The position numbers and the translations under genes were made by a program. From contig JARFUG010000002.1 of the NCBI GenBank assembly GCA_029289095.1, forward strand, positions 12,286 through 50,299: DNA of 38,014 nucleotides, in the 5' to 3' direction. Below, in pieces: positions 17,426 through 25,202 of this stretch. How positions within the stretch are numbered: position 1 is the first letter of the stretch; each line of letters opens with the position of its first letter. Below the pieces are notes generated by a model. The model was not told the DNA's origin. It saw only the letters and a program-made list of their open reading frames with translations, and did not search any database. The DNA is from Desulfuromonadales bacterium (lineage in GTDB: Bacteria > Desulfobacterota > Desulfuromonadia > Desulfuromonadales > JACZKF01).

Positions 17426-19444
17426 TCAGACCGCCATCATGGCCATGCGGTAACACCTCAGACACCGCTCGGCCTCTTGTACAGCCTGGCTCTCGGTGAA
17501 TCCGAGTTCCACCTCGGTGTAGTTCCCGCAACTGGCGCGCTCGGGACCGTGAATTTCGGCCTGGTGCTCCCGGGAGGCGGAGTCGAGGCACTGAACCTTC
17601 TCGTTCTTGTCGTAGACGCCGAGGTAGGTGAGGATATCCTCCATGAAATCGTCGTCGCTGAGATAGACCTTCCCTTCCTCGAGATAACGCTGGATCACCC
17701 TGGCTGCGCGGTGTCCGCTGCCTACGCAGGCGACCACCGTCAACGGGCCGATCTCGGCGTCCCCCCCGGCGAAGACTCCGTCCATGTCGGTGATGAGGCT
17801 GCGCACCAGGGGGTTGCCCATGCTGTCCTTCATCTCCTTGCCGGCCAGGTCCTTCATCGGCACATGTCTGGTGACGACGGTGTTCCACTTGGTGATGTCG
17901 ATTCCCAGATCGGGGGGGATGAAGGAAAGATCGGGATCCTGGCCGATGGCCGGAATGACGGTGTCGCATTCGATGACGAACTCGCTCCCGGGGACGACCT
18001 CGGGACGCCGGCGCCCGGACGCGTCAGGCTCGCCCAGGGCCATGCGCACGCACTCGACACCGGTGACCTGTCCGCTCTCGTCGGCGAGGACCTTGTTGGG
18101 CAGGACGAGAAACTCGAACTTTACCCCTTCCTCATCGGCGCCGTCGACTTCCCAGACATCGGCGGGCATCTCCTTGCGGGTTCGCCGGTAGACGAGAATC
18201 GACTCCTCGGCCCCTTCGCGAAGGGCGACGCGCACGCAGTCGATGGCAGTGTTGCCGCCGCCGACGACGACGACCTTCTTCCCCATCCCTGTCGGCTGGC
18301 CCATGTAGGCTTCGCGCAGGAAGTCGATCCCCCCCTTGAGAAATCCCTTGTATCCCTTGTCCTCTCCCTCGACGCCCATCGGCTTGGAGCGATGGGCTCC
18401 GGGGGCGAGAAAGACGGCGTCGTACTTCTGCCTGAGTTCGGCCACCGAAATGTCCTTGCCGACCCGGGTGTTGTAGATGATCTCGACCCCCATGGCGCTG
18501 ATAATGTCGATGTCGCGCTGCAGGAGGGGGCGCGGCATCCTGTAGGGAGGGATGCCGACGGCGATCATCCCGCCCCCGTACCCGTCGGGAAGCGCTTCGT
18601 AGATCGTCACGGGATAACCCTCAAGCGCCAGGTAGTAGGCGGCCGTCAGACCGGCGGGCCCGGCGCCGACCACCGCCACCGACTTGTCCTTGCGGGGTTT
18701 GGGGCGCATGGGGGGCTGGTGTTTGTGCTGCCACTCGTGATCGGAGGCCGAGCGCTTCAGAACCATGATGCTGATCGGCTCGTCGACGTTCTTGCGACGA
18801 CAGGCTGTCTCACAGGGGTGGGGACAGACCCGGCCGCAGACCGAGGGCAGAGGCATGTTCTCGCGCACCGTCGCAAGGGACTCGTCGAAACGGTAGTCCT
18901 TGATCGCTTCGATATACCCAGGAATATCGATATGCGCCGGGCACTTGTCCTGACACGGTGCAGTGTACTTGTGAACGTAGCGGAAACTGCTTTCAGGCTT
19001 TTTCCCGGAGGTGAGGCGGGCGACAAAATCGGCACGGAAGTGCTTCACCGCGTCGAGGACAGGCACTGTGGCGCTCTGACAGAGGGTGCACTTGCAGTTG
19101 ACCATGAAGTCGGCCAGATCGGGAACGATCTCCAGGTCCGTCTCCGAGGCTGTTCCCTCGAGCACCGAGGCGAGCAGATCGGTGAGGATCCTTGTCCCCT
19201 TCTTTCCCGGCGTGCACTTGGCGCAGCAGTACAGGTCCTGAATGCGCCGCATGTACTCGGCGGCCATGGCCGGGATGTCGACATTGGGATCGAAAACGAT
19301 GAGACCGTCCCACCCCATGAAAGCCGCCAGCGGTTGCGTGCCGTCATACGCAACAGGAAGGCGGAAGGCGACGTCCTTGGGCTCTCCCCCCTGACGGTTA
19401 TCGACGATGTTTCTGCCCCAACTGGAAAAAACAACCTGAGTCAA
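17426..19444 (-). CDS. sfrB: NADPH-dependent flavin/iron-sulfur oxidoreductase (SfrB-like, GltD family)
   Basis: A 672-residue protein. Residues 40-140 resemble the C-terminal iron-sulfur region of NuoF, with YCCAKCTPGKKG (C73, C74, C77) and C117/C119/C122; the third Cys of the usual CxxCxxC is replaced by Gly. Then comes a glutamate-synthase-small-subunit-like part: C164, C168, C203, C207, C211, C215 for iron-sulfur clusters, an FAD motif GAGPAG (260-265) and an NAD(P)H motif VVGGGNTAID (394-402). The C-terminal GVFAGGDAEIGP is the usual FAD-closing motif. It should oxidise NADPH and pass electrons to the SfrA-like subunit. I chose a TTG start at 19444 because GGGGAGG lies about 5 bases upstream and the N-terminus then reads MTQVVFSSWG. 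The frame stays open upstream, but that extension crosses the promoter. Confidence 0.86.
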   Translation of the reverse strand: MTQVVFSSWGRNIVDNRQGGEPKDVAFRLPVAYDGTQPLAAFMGWDGLIVFDPNVDIPAMAAEYMRRIQDLYCCAKCTPGKKGTRILTDLLASVLEGTASETDLEIVPDLADFMVNCKCTLCQSATVPVLDAVKHFRADFVARLTSGKKPESSFRYVHKYTAPCQDKCPAHIDIPGYIEAIKDYRFDESLATVRENMPLPSVCGRVCPHPCETACRRKNVDEPISIMVLKRSASDHEWQHKHQPPMRPKPRKDKSVAVVGAGPAGLTAAYYLALEGYPVTIYEALPDGYGGGMIAVGIPPYRMPRPLLQRDIDIISAMGVEIIYNTRVGKDISVAELRQKYDAVFLAPGAHRSKPMGVEGEDKGYKGFLKGGIDFLREAYMGQPTGMGKKVVVVGGGNTAIDCVRVALREGAEESILVYRRTRKEMPADVWEVDGADEEGVKFEFLVLPNKVLADESGQVTGVECVRMALGEPDASGRRRPEVVPGSEFVIECDTVIPAIGQDPDLSFIPPDLGIDITKWNTVVTRHVPMKDLAGKEMKDSMGNPLVRSLITDMDGVFAGGDAEIGPLTVVACVGSGHRAARVIQRYLEEGKVYLSDDDFMEDILTYLGVYDKNEKVQCLDSASREHQAEIHGPERASCGNYTEVELGFTESQAVQEAERCLRCYRMAMMAV

Positions 19445-19544
19445 GAGGACCTCCCCACGGGCCCCGTTCGCCTGGAAAAAGGAGGCAGGACCCCTGAAAA
19501 AAGGGAAAGCAAGCACCTTCGCAGGCACTTGGCTCTCCCTATTT

Positions 19545-19590
19545 TGTATACAGTATGCAGTTAAATACCACAAAGAAACATGCTGTTCAA
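19545..19590 (-). promoter_or_regulatory. Promoter and possible operator of the sfr-like operon
   Basis: On the minus strand TTGAAC (19590-19585) and TATTTA (19567-19562) are 17 bases apart. The palindrome TGTATACA (19545-19552) sits at the predicted transcription start, where a bound repressor would block the polymerase. The transcript would have a leader of about 110 bases. The GTATAC core resembles some GntR-type operators, but no regulator is identified here. Confidence 0.45.
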
Positions 19591-19626
19591 GGGAAATGTG
19601 ACCCCTCATTCCCGGCGTCTGCGGCC

Positions 19627-20046
19627 TCAGCCCCCTTCCTGCAGCGACGGAAGAGGGGTGAAGCTCCGCCATCCAAACGAGGGGAGGTGGATCCACTCCT
19701 GTCGCAACGCGACCCTCTTCACCGTCGCAGAGGGGAGGAGATAGTATTCGAGCACGATGTGCGTGACCATCCTGTCCTTTTCGGCCTGCGGCTCCACGGA
19801 GTCGAGCCGCACGTCGGTGATGCGCAGATCGGAAAGAGGCAGAAACCGCTCGAGAAAGGCCTCCCGGTGCTCCTCGGCCAGGTAACGGGCCACGCCGTGG
19901 TAGTCCTGCCAGCGCAGCCGCTGCACGTAGTCCGAAACGGCCGGCCGAAAAGGCTCCTGCGGGCGCGGGGCGCCAAGGCAACCCGTTAGAGCGAGAAGGA
20001 GCACGGCGATACCTGCAACCACCACCGTCACCCGTTGTTTCGTCAT
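19627..20046 (-). CDS. Predicted lipoprotein, unknown function
   Basis: A 139-residue exported protein. The N-terminus (MTKQRVTVVVAGIAVLLLAL) is a signal peptide ending in a lipobox LTGC, so Cys23 should be lipidated after cleavage. The mature part of about 117 residues is polar, with a D-Y-V-Q-R-L-R-W-Q-D-Y segment; no family is recognised. I chose the ATG at 20046 over an ATG at 20076 because AGGAG lies 6 bases before it and the signal peptide starts cleanly. It is divergent from glutaredoxin with a gap of about 56 bases, and points toward the sfr-like operon. Confidence 0.72.
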   Translation of the reverse strand: MTKQRVTVVVAGIAVLLLALTGCLGAPRPQEPFRPAVSDYVQRLRWQDYHGVARYLAEEHREAFLERFLPLSDLRITDVRLDSVEPQAEKDRMVTHIVLEYYLLPSATVKRVALRQEWIHLPSFGWRSFTPLPSLQEGG

Positions 20047-20102
20047 CCCTTCTCCTTGCATGCCCGCCCCCCTCAAGTAAACTGAAGGGAAGGAGAGCGT
20101 CC

Positions 20103-20357
20103 ATGAAAAATGTGGAAATCTACACCAAAGGATACTGTCCCTACTGCCGCCGGGCCAAAGAGCTTCTCGAACTCAAAGGAGTCCCGTTCACCGAGTACGA
20201 CGTCGGAAACGACCCCGTGAAGGAAGCCGAGATGAGGCGGCGCTCCGGGCGCATCACTGTTCCGGAAATCTTCGCCGACGACGAACTGCTCGGCGGCTGC
20301 GACGACATCTTTGCCATGGAAGAGCGCGGAGAGCTCGACGAGCGCCTCGGCCTCTGA
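20103..20357 (+). CDS. grxC: Glutaredoxin
   Basis: An 84-residue thioredoxin-fold protein with the dithiol active site CPYC (residues 12-15), the cis-proline motif TVPEIF and the glutathione-binding GGCDD segment. It would reduce disulfides or protein-glutathione mixed disulfides in the cytoplasm, or act through another low-molecular thiol. Length and motif order match the GrxC class. The ATG has GGAG about 7 bases upstream. It is a lone gene between a divergent lipoprotein and a convergent methyltransferase. Confidence 0.92.
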   Translation: MKNVEIYTKGYCPYCRRAKELLELKGVPFTEYDVGNDPVKEAEMRRRSGRITVPEIFADDELLGGCDDIFAMEERGELDERLGL

Positions 20358-20366
20358 GGGGCGCTT

Positions 20367-20387
20367 AAGCTGTAAACTGCAAGCTGA
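20367..20387. repeat. Short heptamer array after glutaredoxin
   Basis: Three 7-base units AAGCTGT, AAACTGC, AAGCTGA begin 9 bases after the glutaredoxin stop codon, in the 42-base gap to the convergent methyltransferase gene. It is the smallest and most degenerate of the period-7 arrays. Confidence 0.5.
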
Positions 20388-20399
20388 CGATCTTGGAGC

Positions 20400-22259
20400 T
20401 TACCGCTCACAGCGTGCAGATGCTTTATCCCGTATGACGCGCATCAGATCGAGGGCGATGGCGACCCTGCCGAAAGGGGGCATGATGTACCACCCCGCCA
20501 CTCGCCCGCGCCCTGCCTCGATCAGTTCGCGGGCGATGGCCGTCCCCTCGGCGGCCCCTTCCTCTGCACGTTTGCCGCGCATGCGCCTGCGAACCTCATC
20601 GGGGAGGGTGATGCCGGGCACTTCGTTGTGCAGGAATTCGGCGTTGCGCTCGCTCACCAGGGGAAGGACGCCGACGAGGACGGGAATCCCCATCGGTCCC
20701 GTACGCTCCAGGAGCGCATCGAGGATCTTCGGCGAATAGACAGGCTGCGTCTGCACGAAACGCGCTCCTGCGGCGATCTTCTTCTCAAGTCGCCGCAACT
20801 GCCCCTCCATGCTCGCCATGTTCGGGTTGAAAGCCGCACCGAGAAGAAACGAAGTCGATCCTTCCAGTTCGGCTCCCAGCAGGCTGCGCCCCCCGTTCAG
20901 GGCCGAGAGGAGTTCGAGAAGCCCCACCGAGTTGAGGTCGAAGACGCTTGTCGCTCCGGCCTCCCCTCCCACCGAAACAGGATCTCCGGTCACCGCCAGC
21001 ACCGTCCGGATGCCGAGCAGATGGGCGCCCATCATCTCGGAGTGCAGGCCGATGAGGTTGCGGTCGCGGCAGGTGACGTGGACGATCACCTCCACCCCTG
21101 CTTCCTGCTGAATGCGGCTGGCGAGGGCGATGTTCCCCATGCGGATGCGGGCCAGGGGATTTTCAGCCAGACTGATGGCGTCGACTCCCGCCTCGGCAAG
21201 GGAGCGGGCGGCGCCAAGGAGCTTGCCGCAGTCGAGCCCCTTGGGAGGATCGAGCTCCACCGTGACGATCGGCCGCTTTCCCCACTCGTCGAGGAAGGTG
21301 TGCCGCGGCGCAGCACGCTCCTGCGCCGCAGGCGAAGGGGTCTCCACCCTGACAGGAGTGCGGCGGGGGGCGGGCCGGGCGCCGGCAAGAGCCTGGGCAA
21401 GAAGACGGATGTGCTCGGGGGTCGTGCCGCAGCACCCCCCCAACAGGGAAGCGCCGGCCGCCACCATCTCGCGTCCCCTCTCGGCGAAATACTCCGGAGT
21501 GGCCAGGTAGATGTAGCGCCCTTCCACATACTGGGGGAGACCGGAGTTGGGGAAAGCAGAAAGAGGGAGCGGCGAAGATGCGGCCAGGCGCTCCAGGATC
21601 TGCAGCATCTCGCGGGGACCGGCTCCGCAGTTAGCCCCCAGAACCGCGGCCCCCGCTTTTGCCAGACGCGTGGCGGCCTCCTCGGCGGAAACCCCCTCGC
21701 GAGTGCGCCCCTCCTGCAGAAAGGCCATCTGCGCCACTGCTGGCACCCCCAGGTCTTTTGCCAGAGTCAGGGCGATCTCCATGTCTTCGATCCGGGCGAA
21801 GGTCTCCAGGATAAAGAGGTCGACCCCCCCTTCGGCCAGGGCTTCCATCTGCTCCCGGAAGATCCCCTCCCTCTCGGCGCGGGGAATCTCGCCCCGCTCT
21901 CCCTTGGGGAGCAGAAGAGGGCCTACGGCCCCGGCGACGAAACGCTCGGCGCCGGCTGCCTTTCGCGCCAGGCGCGCTCCCGCCTCGTTGATGGCCCGAA
22001 CCTTGTGCTCAAGCCCGATGGCGCCCAGCCGCAGAGCGTTGGCGCCGAACGTGTTCGTCTCGAGCACCTGCGCTCCGGCAAGAGCATACTCGACGTGCAC
22101 ATCGGCCACCAACGAAGGCTGCACGAGGTTGAGGTGCTCGAAATTGACGTCGAGGGGGATCCCCCGGCTGTAGAGAAGCGTCCCCATGGCGCCATCGCCG
22201 ACGAGGACCTCCTCGCAGAGGCGCTGAAGAAAAAGACTGCTGGAAAAAGAAGGATTCAT
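20400..22259 (-). CDS. Bifunctional homocysteine S-methyltransferase / methylenetetrahydrofolate reductase
   Basis: A 619-residue fusion. The N-terminal half (about 10-290) is a homocysteine methyltransferase with zinc ligands C211 (GANCGAGP) and C276-C277 (GGCCGTTP), plus GDGAMGT near the start. A proline/alanine linker (about 295-325) leads to a methylenetetrahydrofolate reductase domain (about 335-600), with VTVELDPPKG at its start and FVQTQPVYS near the flavin site. Such YitJ-like fusions couple one-carbon supply to methionine synthesis. The cobalamin domains of MetH are absent. I chose the ATG at 22259, where the family N-terminus begins; upstream codons are not convincing and no strong Shine-Dalgarno is seen. 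No SAM riboswitch was recognised in the 77-base leader. Confidence 0.9.
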   Translation of the reverse strand: MNPSFSSSLFLQRLCEEVLVGDGAMGTLLYSRGIPLDVNFEHLNLVQPSLVADVHVEYALAGAQVLETNTFGANALRLGAIGLEHKVRAINEAGARLARKAAGAERFVAGAVGPLLLPKGERGEIPRAEREGIFREQMEALAEGGVDLFILETFARIEDMEIALTLAKDLGVPAVAQMAFLQEGRTREGVSAEEAATRLAKAGAAVLGANCGAGPREMLQILERLAASSPLPLSAFPNSGLPQYVEGRYIYLATPEYFAERGREMVAAGASLLGGCCGTTPEHIRLLAQALAGARPAPRRTPVRVETPSPAAQERAAPRHTFLDEWGKRPIVTVELDPPKGLDCGKLLGAARSLAEAGVDAISLAENPLARIRMGNIALASRIQQEAGVEVIVHVTCRDRNLIGLHSEMMGAHLLGIRTVLAVTGDPVSVGGEAGATSVFDLNSVGLLELLSALNGGRSLLGAELEGSTSFLLGAAFNPNMASMEGQLRRLEKKIAAGARFVQTQPVYSPKILDALLERTGPMGIPVLVGVLPLVSERNAEFLHNEVPGITLPDEVRRRMRGKRAEEGAAEGTAIARELIEAGRGRVAGWYIMPPFGRVAIALDLMRVIRDKASARCER

Positions 22260-22336
22260 CAATCGCTGCAGGATGGAGGTGAAAGTTAAGAGAGATGAAA
22301 CACAGAGGTTATGCCACAAAAATAAAAGGAAAGAAA

Positions 22337-22447
22337 GTAGGGGCGCGATTCATCGCGCCCTGATTTCATAGCGCCCCCGGAGGGCGGTGAGGTAACGAAG
22401 CGCCATGAATGGCCGACATCCCTGGGCGCCATGAATCGCGCCCCTAC
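22337..22447. repeat. REPIN-like element (two inverted REP hairpins)
   Basis: Two REP-like sequences face each other. The left (22337-22360) starts GTAG and folds into GGGCGCGA-TTCA-TCGCGCCC. The right (22424-22447) is its near-perfect reverse complement and ends CTAC. The outer 17 bases are identical inverted repeats. A 5' GTAG next to a hairpin is the hallmark of REPs moved by RAYT transposases, and the 111-base doublet matches the usual REPIN size. No RAYT gene is in the window. The right-hand GTAG, read on the minus strand, contains the stop codon of the haem sensor gene. Confidence 0.75.
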
Positions 22448-23682
22448 GCCGGGGGTTCCCGCAAAAAAGCGGTGTAGAATCGGTGCCCCTCGGAATCGGT
22501 CACCGAAAGGGAGAGTTCCAGGGGGACGGCAGAGCCGTCGCGCCGACGGCAGACGATGGAATGGGAGCGGTAGAGGAGTTTTTCTCCCTCCCTGCGCAGG
22601 TACGCCTCTGCCCCCGATTCCCGCAGGGAGACGCATTCGGGATGAATGAGATGATCGATGCTCATCCCCAGCACCTCTTTCTTGCCGTAGCCGAAGAGGC
22701 GCTCGGCCCTGCGATTGAAGAGGATGATCTGCCCATTGGCAAGGAAAGAAACGATGGCGTCGTGGGCGTTCTCGGTCAGGAGGCGGAAGCGCCTCTCGGA
22801 CTCTTCGAGGTGTTCGGTCTTCTCCCGCAGGTTGTCGATCATGTCGTTGAATCCGACGATCAGGGCGCCGATCTCGTCTCCTGTCCGGGACGGTATCTTC
22901 TCTTCGAGGCGCCCGGTGCGCACGATATCGCTCACGACGGAACCGAGCTGTGCGAGTGGGCGCGTGACGCTGAGCCGAATCAGCAGACCGAGACAGGTGA
23001 TCAGCGCCAGGAAAATCCCGCCCGTCATCAGCACCTCGGTACGCAAGTTAGCATAGATCTGGTGCGCAAGGCGCTCCATCGGAATCGTCACTGAAGCGGC
23101 GCCGATCACTTCACCGATCTGGTAATGGTAGGCGGGGTCCTCTTCTTCCGGGAAGAGAGCCTTGATGTAGTCGGGGGCATCTTCCGGATTGCCGTGACAC
23201 TCCAGGCAGCTCTCATCGGCCGTGAAGGCCTGCATGTAGCGAAAGACCCGCTCGCCGTCGATAACCGAGATCGAGTAGTATTCCTGCCTTTCGCGATCTT
23301 CGTAGAACGTCTGGAGGACGGCGGACTCGAAGGCGTCCGGGGCGTTTCGCGGGTTCCGGTAGCGGTCCGAGACCTGGCGGATGGCGTAGCCGATGTCCTG
23401 GCCGACCAAGGCGCCGATGCGGTTGGAGGCGACGACAGGGATGAGACCGTAGCGCTCCTCCGAGAGTTCCACCCGGCCGATCTGGTACTGGTTGGAGAGG
23501 TATTCGCGGGTATTGATCGCCTCGAAGGCGATGATGCGTGATTTCTCGACCGCCTCGCCGATGATGAATCGGGTCTGCTGGCGGTGGCTGAAGTAGGTCG
23601 AGAGCGCGAAGAACAGAAGGAGAATCAGGGCGATGACGAGATTGACCTTCGCCGTCAGACTCAAGTTGCGCATCGACGCCAT
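22444..23682 (-). CDS. Membrane haem-c sensor with HAMP and PAS domains, no output domain
   Basis: A 412-residue protein. Transmembrane helix one (about 12-30) is followed by a periplasmic domain of the DUF3365/Tll0287 type carrying a c-type haem motif CLECH (C159, C162, H163). A second helix (about 217-237), a HAMP linker (about 238-290) and one PAS domain (about 300-408) follow. In Geobacter relatives such haem-PAS sensors feed chemotaxis, kinase or diguanylate cyclase outputs. Here the protein ends in FLREPPA, just where a PAS domain would lead into an output module. The stop codon lies inside a REPIN-like element, so the gene may be truncated. The ATG has GAGGA upstream. It probably senses periplasmic redox state; a partner protein would be needed to signal. 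Confidence 0.85.
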   Translation of the reverse strand: MASMRNLSLTAKVNLVIALILLLFFALSTYFSHRQQTRFIIGEAVEKSRIIAFEAINTREYLSNQYQIGRVELSEERYGLIPVVASNRIGALVGQDIGYAIRQVSDRYRNPRNAPDAFESAVLQTFYEDRERQEYYSISVIDGERVFRYMQAFTADESCLECHGNPEDAPDYIKALFPEEEDPAYHYQIGEVIGAASVTIPMERLAHQIYANLRTEVLMTGGIFLALITCLGLLIRLSVTRPLAQLGSVVSDIVRTGRLEEKIPSRTGDEIGALIVGFNDMIDNLREKTEHLEESERRFRLLTENAHDAIVSFLANGQIILFNRRAERLFGYGKKEVLGMSIDHLIHPECVSLRESGAEAYLRREGEKLLYRSHSIVCRRRDGSAVPLELSLSVTDSEGHRFYTAFLREPPA

Positions 23683-23734
23683 AGTTCCTCTCCGGAAAAT
23701 CAGGCCCTAGGCCAAGGGCCCAGCAAGAATAGAC

Positions 23735-23804
23735 CTGTCCTCTGTCCTCTGTCCTCTGGCTCCTGGCTCCTGGCTCCTGGCTCCTGGCTCCTGGCTCCTG
23801 AACC
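23735..23804. repeat. Heptamer array (CTGTCCT)3(CTGGCTC)7
   Basis: Ten perfect 7-base units in 70 bases: three CTGTCCT (23735-23755) then seven CTGGCTC (23756-23804), trailing into CTGAACC. It ends 8 bases from the stop codon of the Nudix gene on the minus strand. Unit types and order are the same as at 1-49, with different copy numbers. Confidence 0.92.
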
Positions 23805-23812
23805 AAACAATT

Positions 23813-24406
23813 CTACCCGTTAATCCCCCCGCCGCAAGGCTCCAGGTCATAGGCGCGATGCAGGAATTGCCGCAGTACGGCGGCGGTGAGCCCCCAGATC
23901 TCGTTCTCACCGACGGTGTAGAACCACACCGGAACGTCCCTGCCCCGGTGACGCCAGTCCTCCTGCCGACACACGGCGGGATCGGCCAATACCGAGAGGG
24001 GGATCTCCAGGATCTGCGCGATCTCCCGCCTGTTGATACGAAATTCGCAGGGGTAGGGAAAGATCCCGACGAACGGGGTGACGTGGTAGCCGTGGACTGA
24101 AACGATGTCGTCGAGGCTTCCCAGGACCGTCACGTCTTCAGGGGCGATGCCGACCTCCTCGTGCGTTTCGCGCAGAGCCGTGGCGAGCAGATCGACGTCC
24201 TCTCTGTGGCGGACGCCCCCTGGAAAGGCGATCTCTCCCCGGTGGTGGTTCATCGTCTCGGTCCGCCGGGTGAGCAGGACATACCCCTCGCCGTCCCTGA
24301 CGAAGAGCGGGACGAGCACGGCCGCCGGACGAAGCTCCCCCTGTCCGATGACGATTCGGCGATGCCGCGAGAGAGCGGTCCGTATATGCTCCGAATCAAG
24401 CTTCAA
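23813..24406 (-). CDS. Nudix hydrolase, CoA pyrophosphatase-like
   Basis: A 197-residue cytoplasmic Nudix enzyme. The box spans GGVRHRED (about 62-69) to RETHEEVGI (about 78-86), with the metal-binding glutamates in place. The preceding stretch LLTRRTETMNHHRGEIAFPGG-like order (about 44-63) matches the UPF0035 signature of CoA pyrophosphatases (LLTxR...G...FPGG), although one Arg of that signature is Asn. It probably cleaves CoA or its derivatives. The start is TTG, overlapping the TGA of rpe (TTGA), so it is likely coupled to rpe; there is no strong Shine-Dalgarno. A later start is possible but would shorten the fold. Confidence 0.83.
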   Translation of the reverse strand: MKLDSEHIRTALSRHRRIVIGQGELRPAAVLVPLFVRDGEGYVLLTRRTETMNHHRGEIAFPGGVRHREDVDLLATALRETHEEVGIAPEDVTVLGSLDDIVSVHGYHVTPFVGIFPYPCEFRINRREIAQILEIPLSVLADPAVCRQEDWRHRGRDVPVWFYTVGENEIWGLTAAVLRQFLHRAYDLEPCGGGING

Positions 24407-25068
24407 ACGGTGACCGTCACGGCATTACGCTTGAGCGCGGCGATCGTCGCGCCGTAATCGGGGGTGGCGAAGACTGCGCTTCCTGCAACAAAGACGTCCG
24501 CGCCGGCGGCGGCGATGCGCCCGATGTTGTCGGTCTTCACCCCACCGTCGACCTGCAGCTCGACGCCGAGCCGGCGGCGCTCGATCTCTCGACGCAGCGC
24601 CTCGATCTTGGGGAGGCACGACGAGATGAAACCCTGTCCCCCGAAGCCGGGGTTGACCGTCATCACCAGCGCCAGGTCGAGATCCTCGAGGATGACGTCG
24701 AGGGCCGAGACAGGGGTAGCCGGATTGAGGGAGACTCCCGGCTTTTTTCCCAGCGAGCGGATGAGCTGCACGGTGCGGTGCAGATGGACAGACGCCTCGG
24801 CATGAACGGTGATGATGTCGGCGCCGGCCGCAGCGAAATCGGGGATGTAGCGGTCGGGGTCCTCGATCATCAGGTGGACGTCGAGGGGGAGCGCCGTCAC
24901 CTTGCGCAGCGCCGCCACTACCGGGGGACCGATGGTGATGTTGGGGACGAAACGGCCGTCCATGACGTCGACATGGACGTAATCGGCGCCGCCGGCCTCG
25001 ATGGCCCGCACCTCTTCGCCCAGACGGGCGAAATCGGCCGAGAGGATGGAAGGAGCAATTTTGATCAT
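24403..25068 (-). CDS. rpe: Ribulose-phosphate 3-epimerase
   Basis: A 221-residue TIM-barrel enzyme that interconverts ribulose-5-phosphate and xylulose-5-phosphate in the pentose phosphate pathway. Diagnostic motifs are SILSADF (7-13), the metal- and substrate-binding HVDVMDGRFVPN (about 32-43), MTVNPGFGGQ and QVDGGV. Length is typical. The ATG has AGGAG 8 bases upstream, directly after the heptamer array. Its stop overlaps the Nudix gene start, and it follows rsmB in the same direction. Confidence 0.96.
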   Translation of the reverse strand: MIKIAPSILSADFARLGEEVRAIEAGGADYVHVDVMDGRFVPNITIGPPVVAALRKVTALPLDVHLMIEDPDRYIPDFAAAGADIITVHAEASVHLHRTVQLIRSLGKKPGVSLNPATPVSALDVILEDLDLALVMTVNPGFGGQGFISSCLPKIEALRREIERRRLGVELQVDGGVKTDNIGRIAAAGADVFVAGSAVFATPDYGATIAALKRNAVTVTV

Positions 25069-25089
25069 GGGGAAACTCCTACAAATTCA

Positions 25090-25181
25090 GGATCAAGGAT
25101 CAAGGTTCAAGGCCAAAGGCCAAAGGCCCAAAGGACAACGGACAACGGACAACGGACAACGGACAACGGACAACGGACGGC
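25090..25181. repeat. Compound heptamer array between rsmB and rpe
   Basis: Thirteen units with a 7-base period: GGATCAA twice, GGTTCAA, GGCCAAA twice, an 8-base GGCCCAAA, GGACAAC six times (25133-25174) and GGACGGC. Read on the gene strand these are GTTGTCC, TTTGGCC, TTGAACC and TTGATCC. A GGCCGC/GCGGCC hairpin (about 25178-25193) lies between the array and the rsmB stop. The array ends 8 bases before the rpe ribosome binding site, so it forms nearly all of the spacer between two genes that may share a transcript. Confidence 0.92.
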
Positions 25182-25202
25182 CGCGCAGCGGCCTGACGCC
25201 CT

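Noticed and set aside
17372-19564. Plus-strand open frame of 730 codons opposite the SfrB-like gene
   Set aside because: Antisense shadow; no motifs, low-complexity Asp/Gly/Val-rich translation.
20340-20366. Terminator at the end of glutaredoxin
   Set aside because: GCGCC/GGCGC stem is weak, bulged and has no T-run.
20628-22289. Plus-strand open frame of 553 codons opposite the homocysteine methyltransferase gene
   Set aside because: Antisense shadow without domains.
23735-23804. CRISPR-like array
   Set aside because: Units are 7 bases, directly adjoining, with no spacers and no cas genes nearby.
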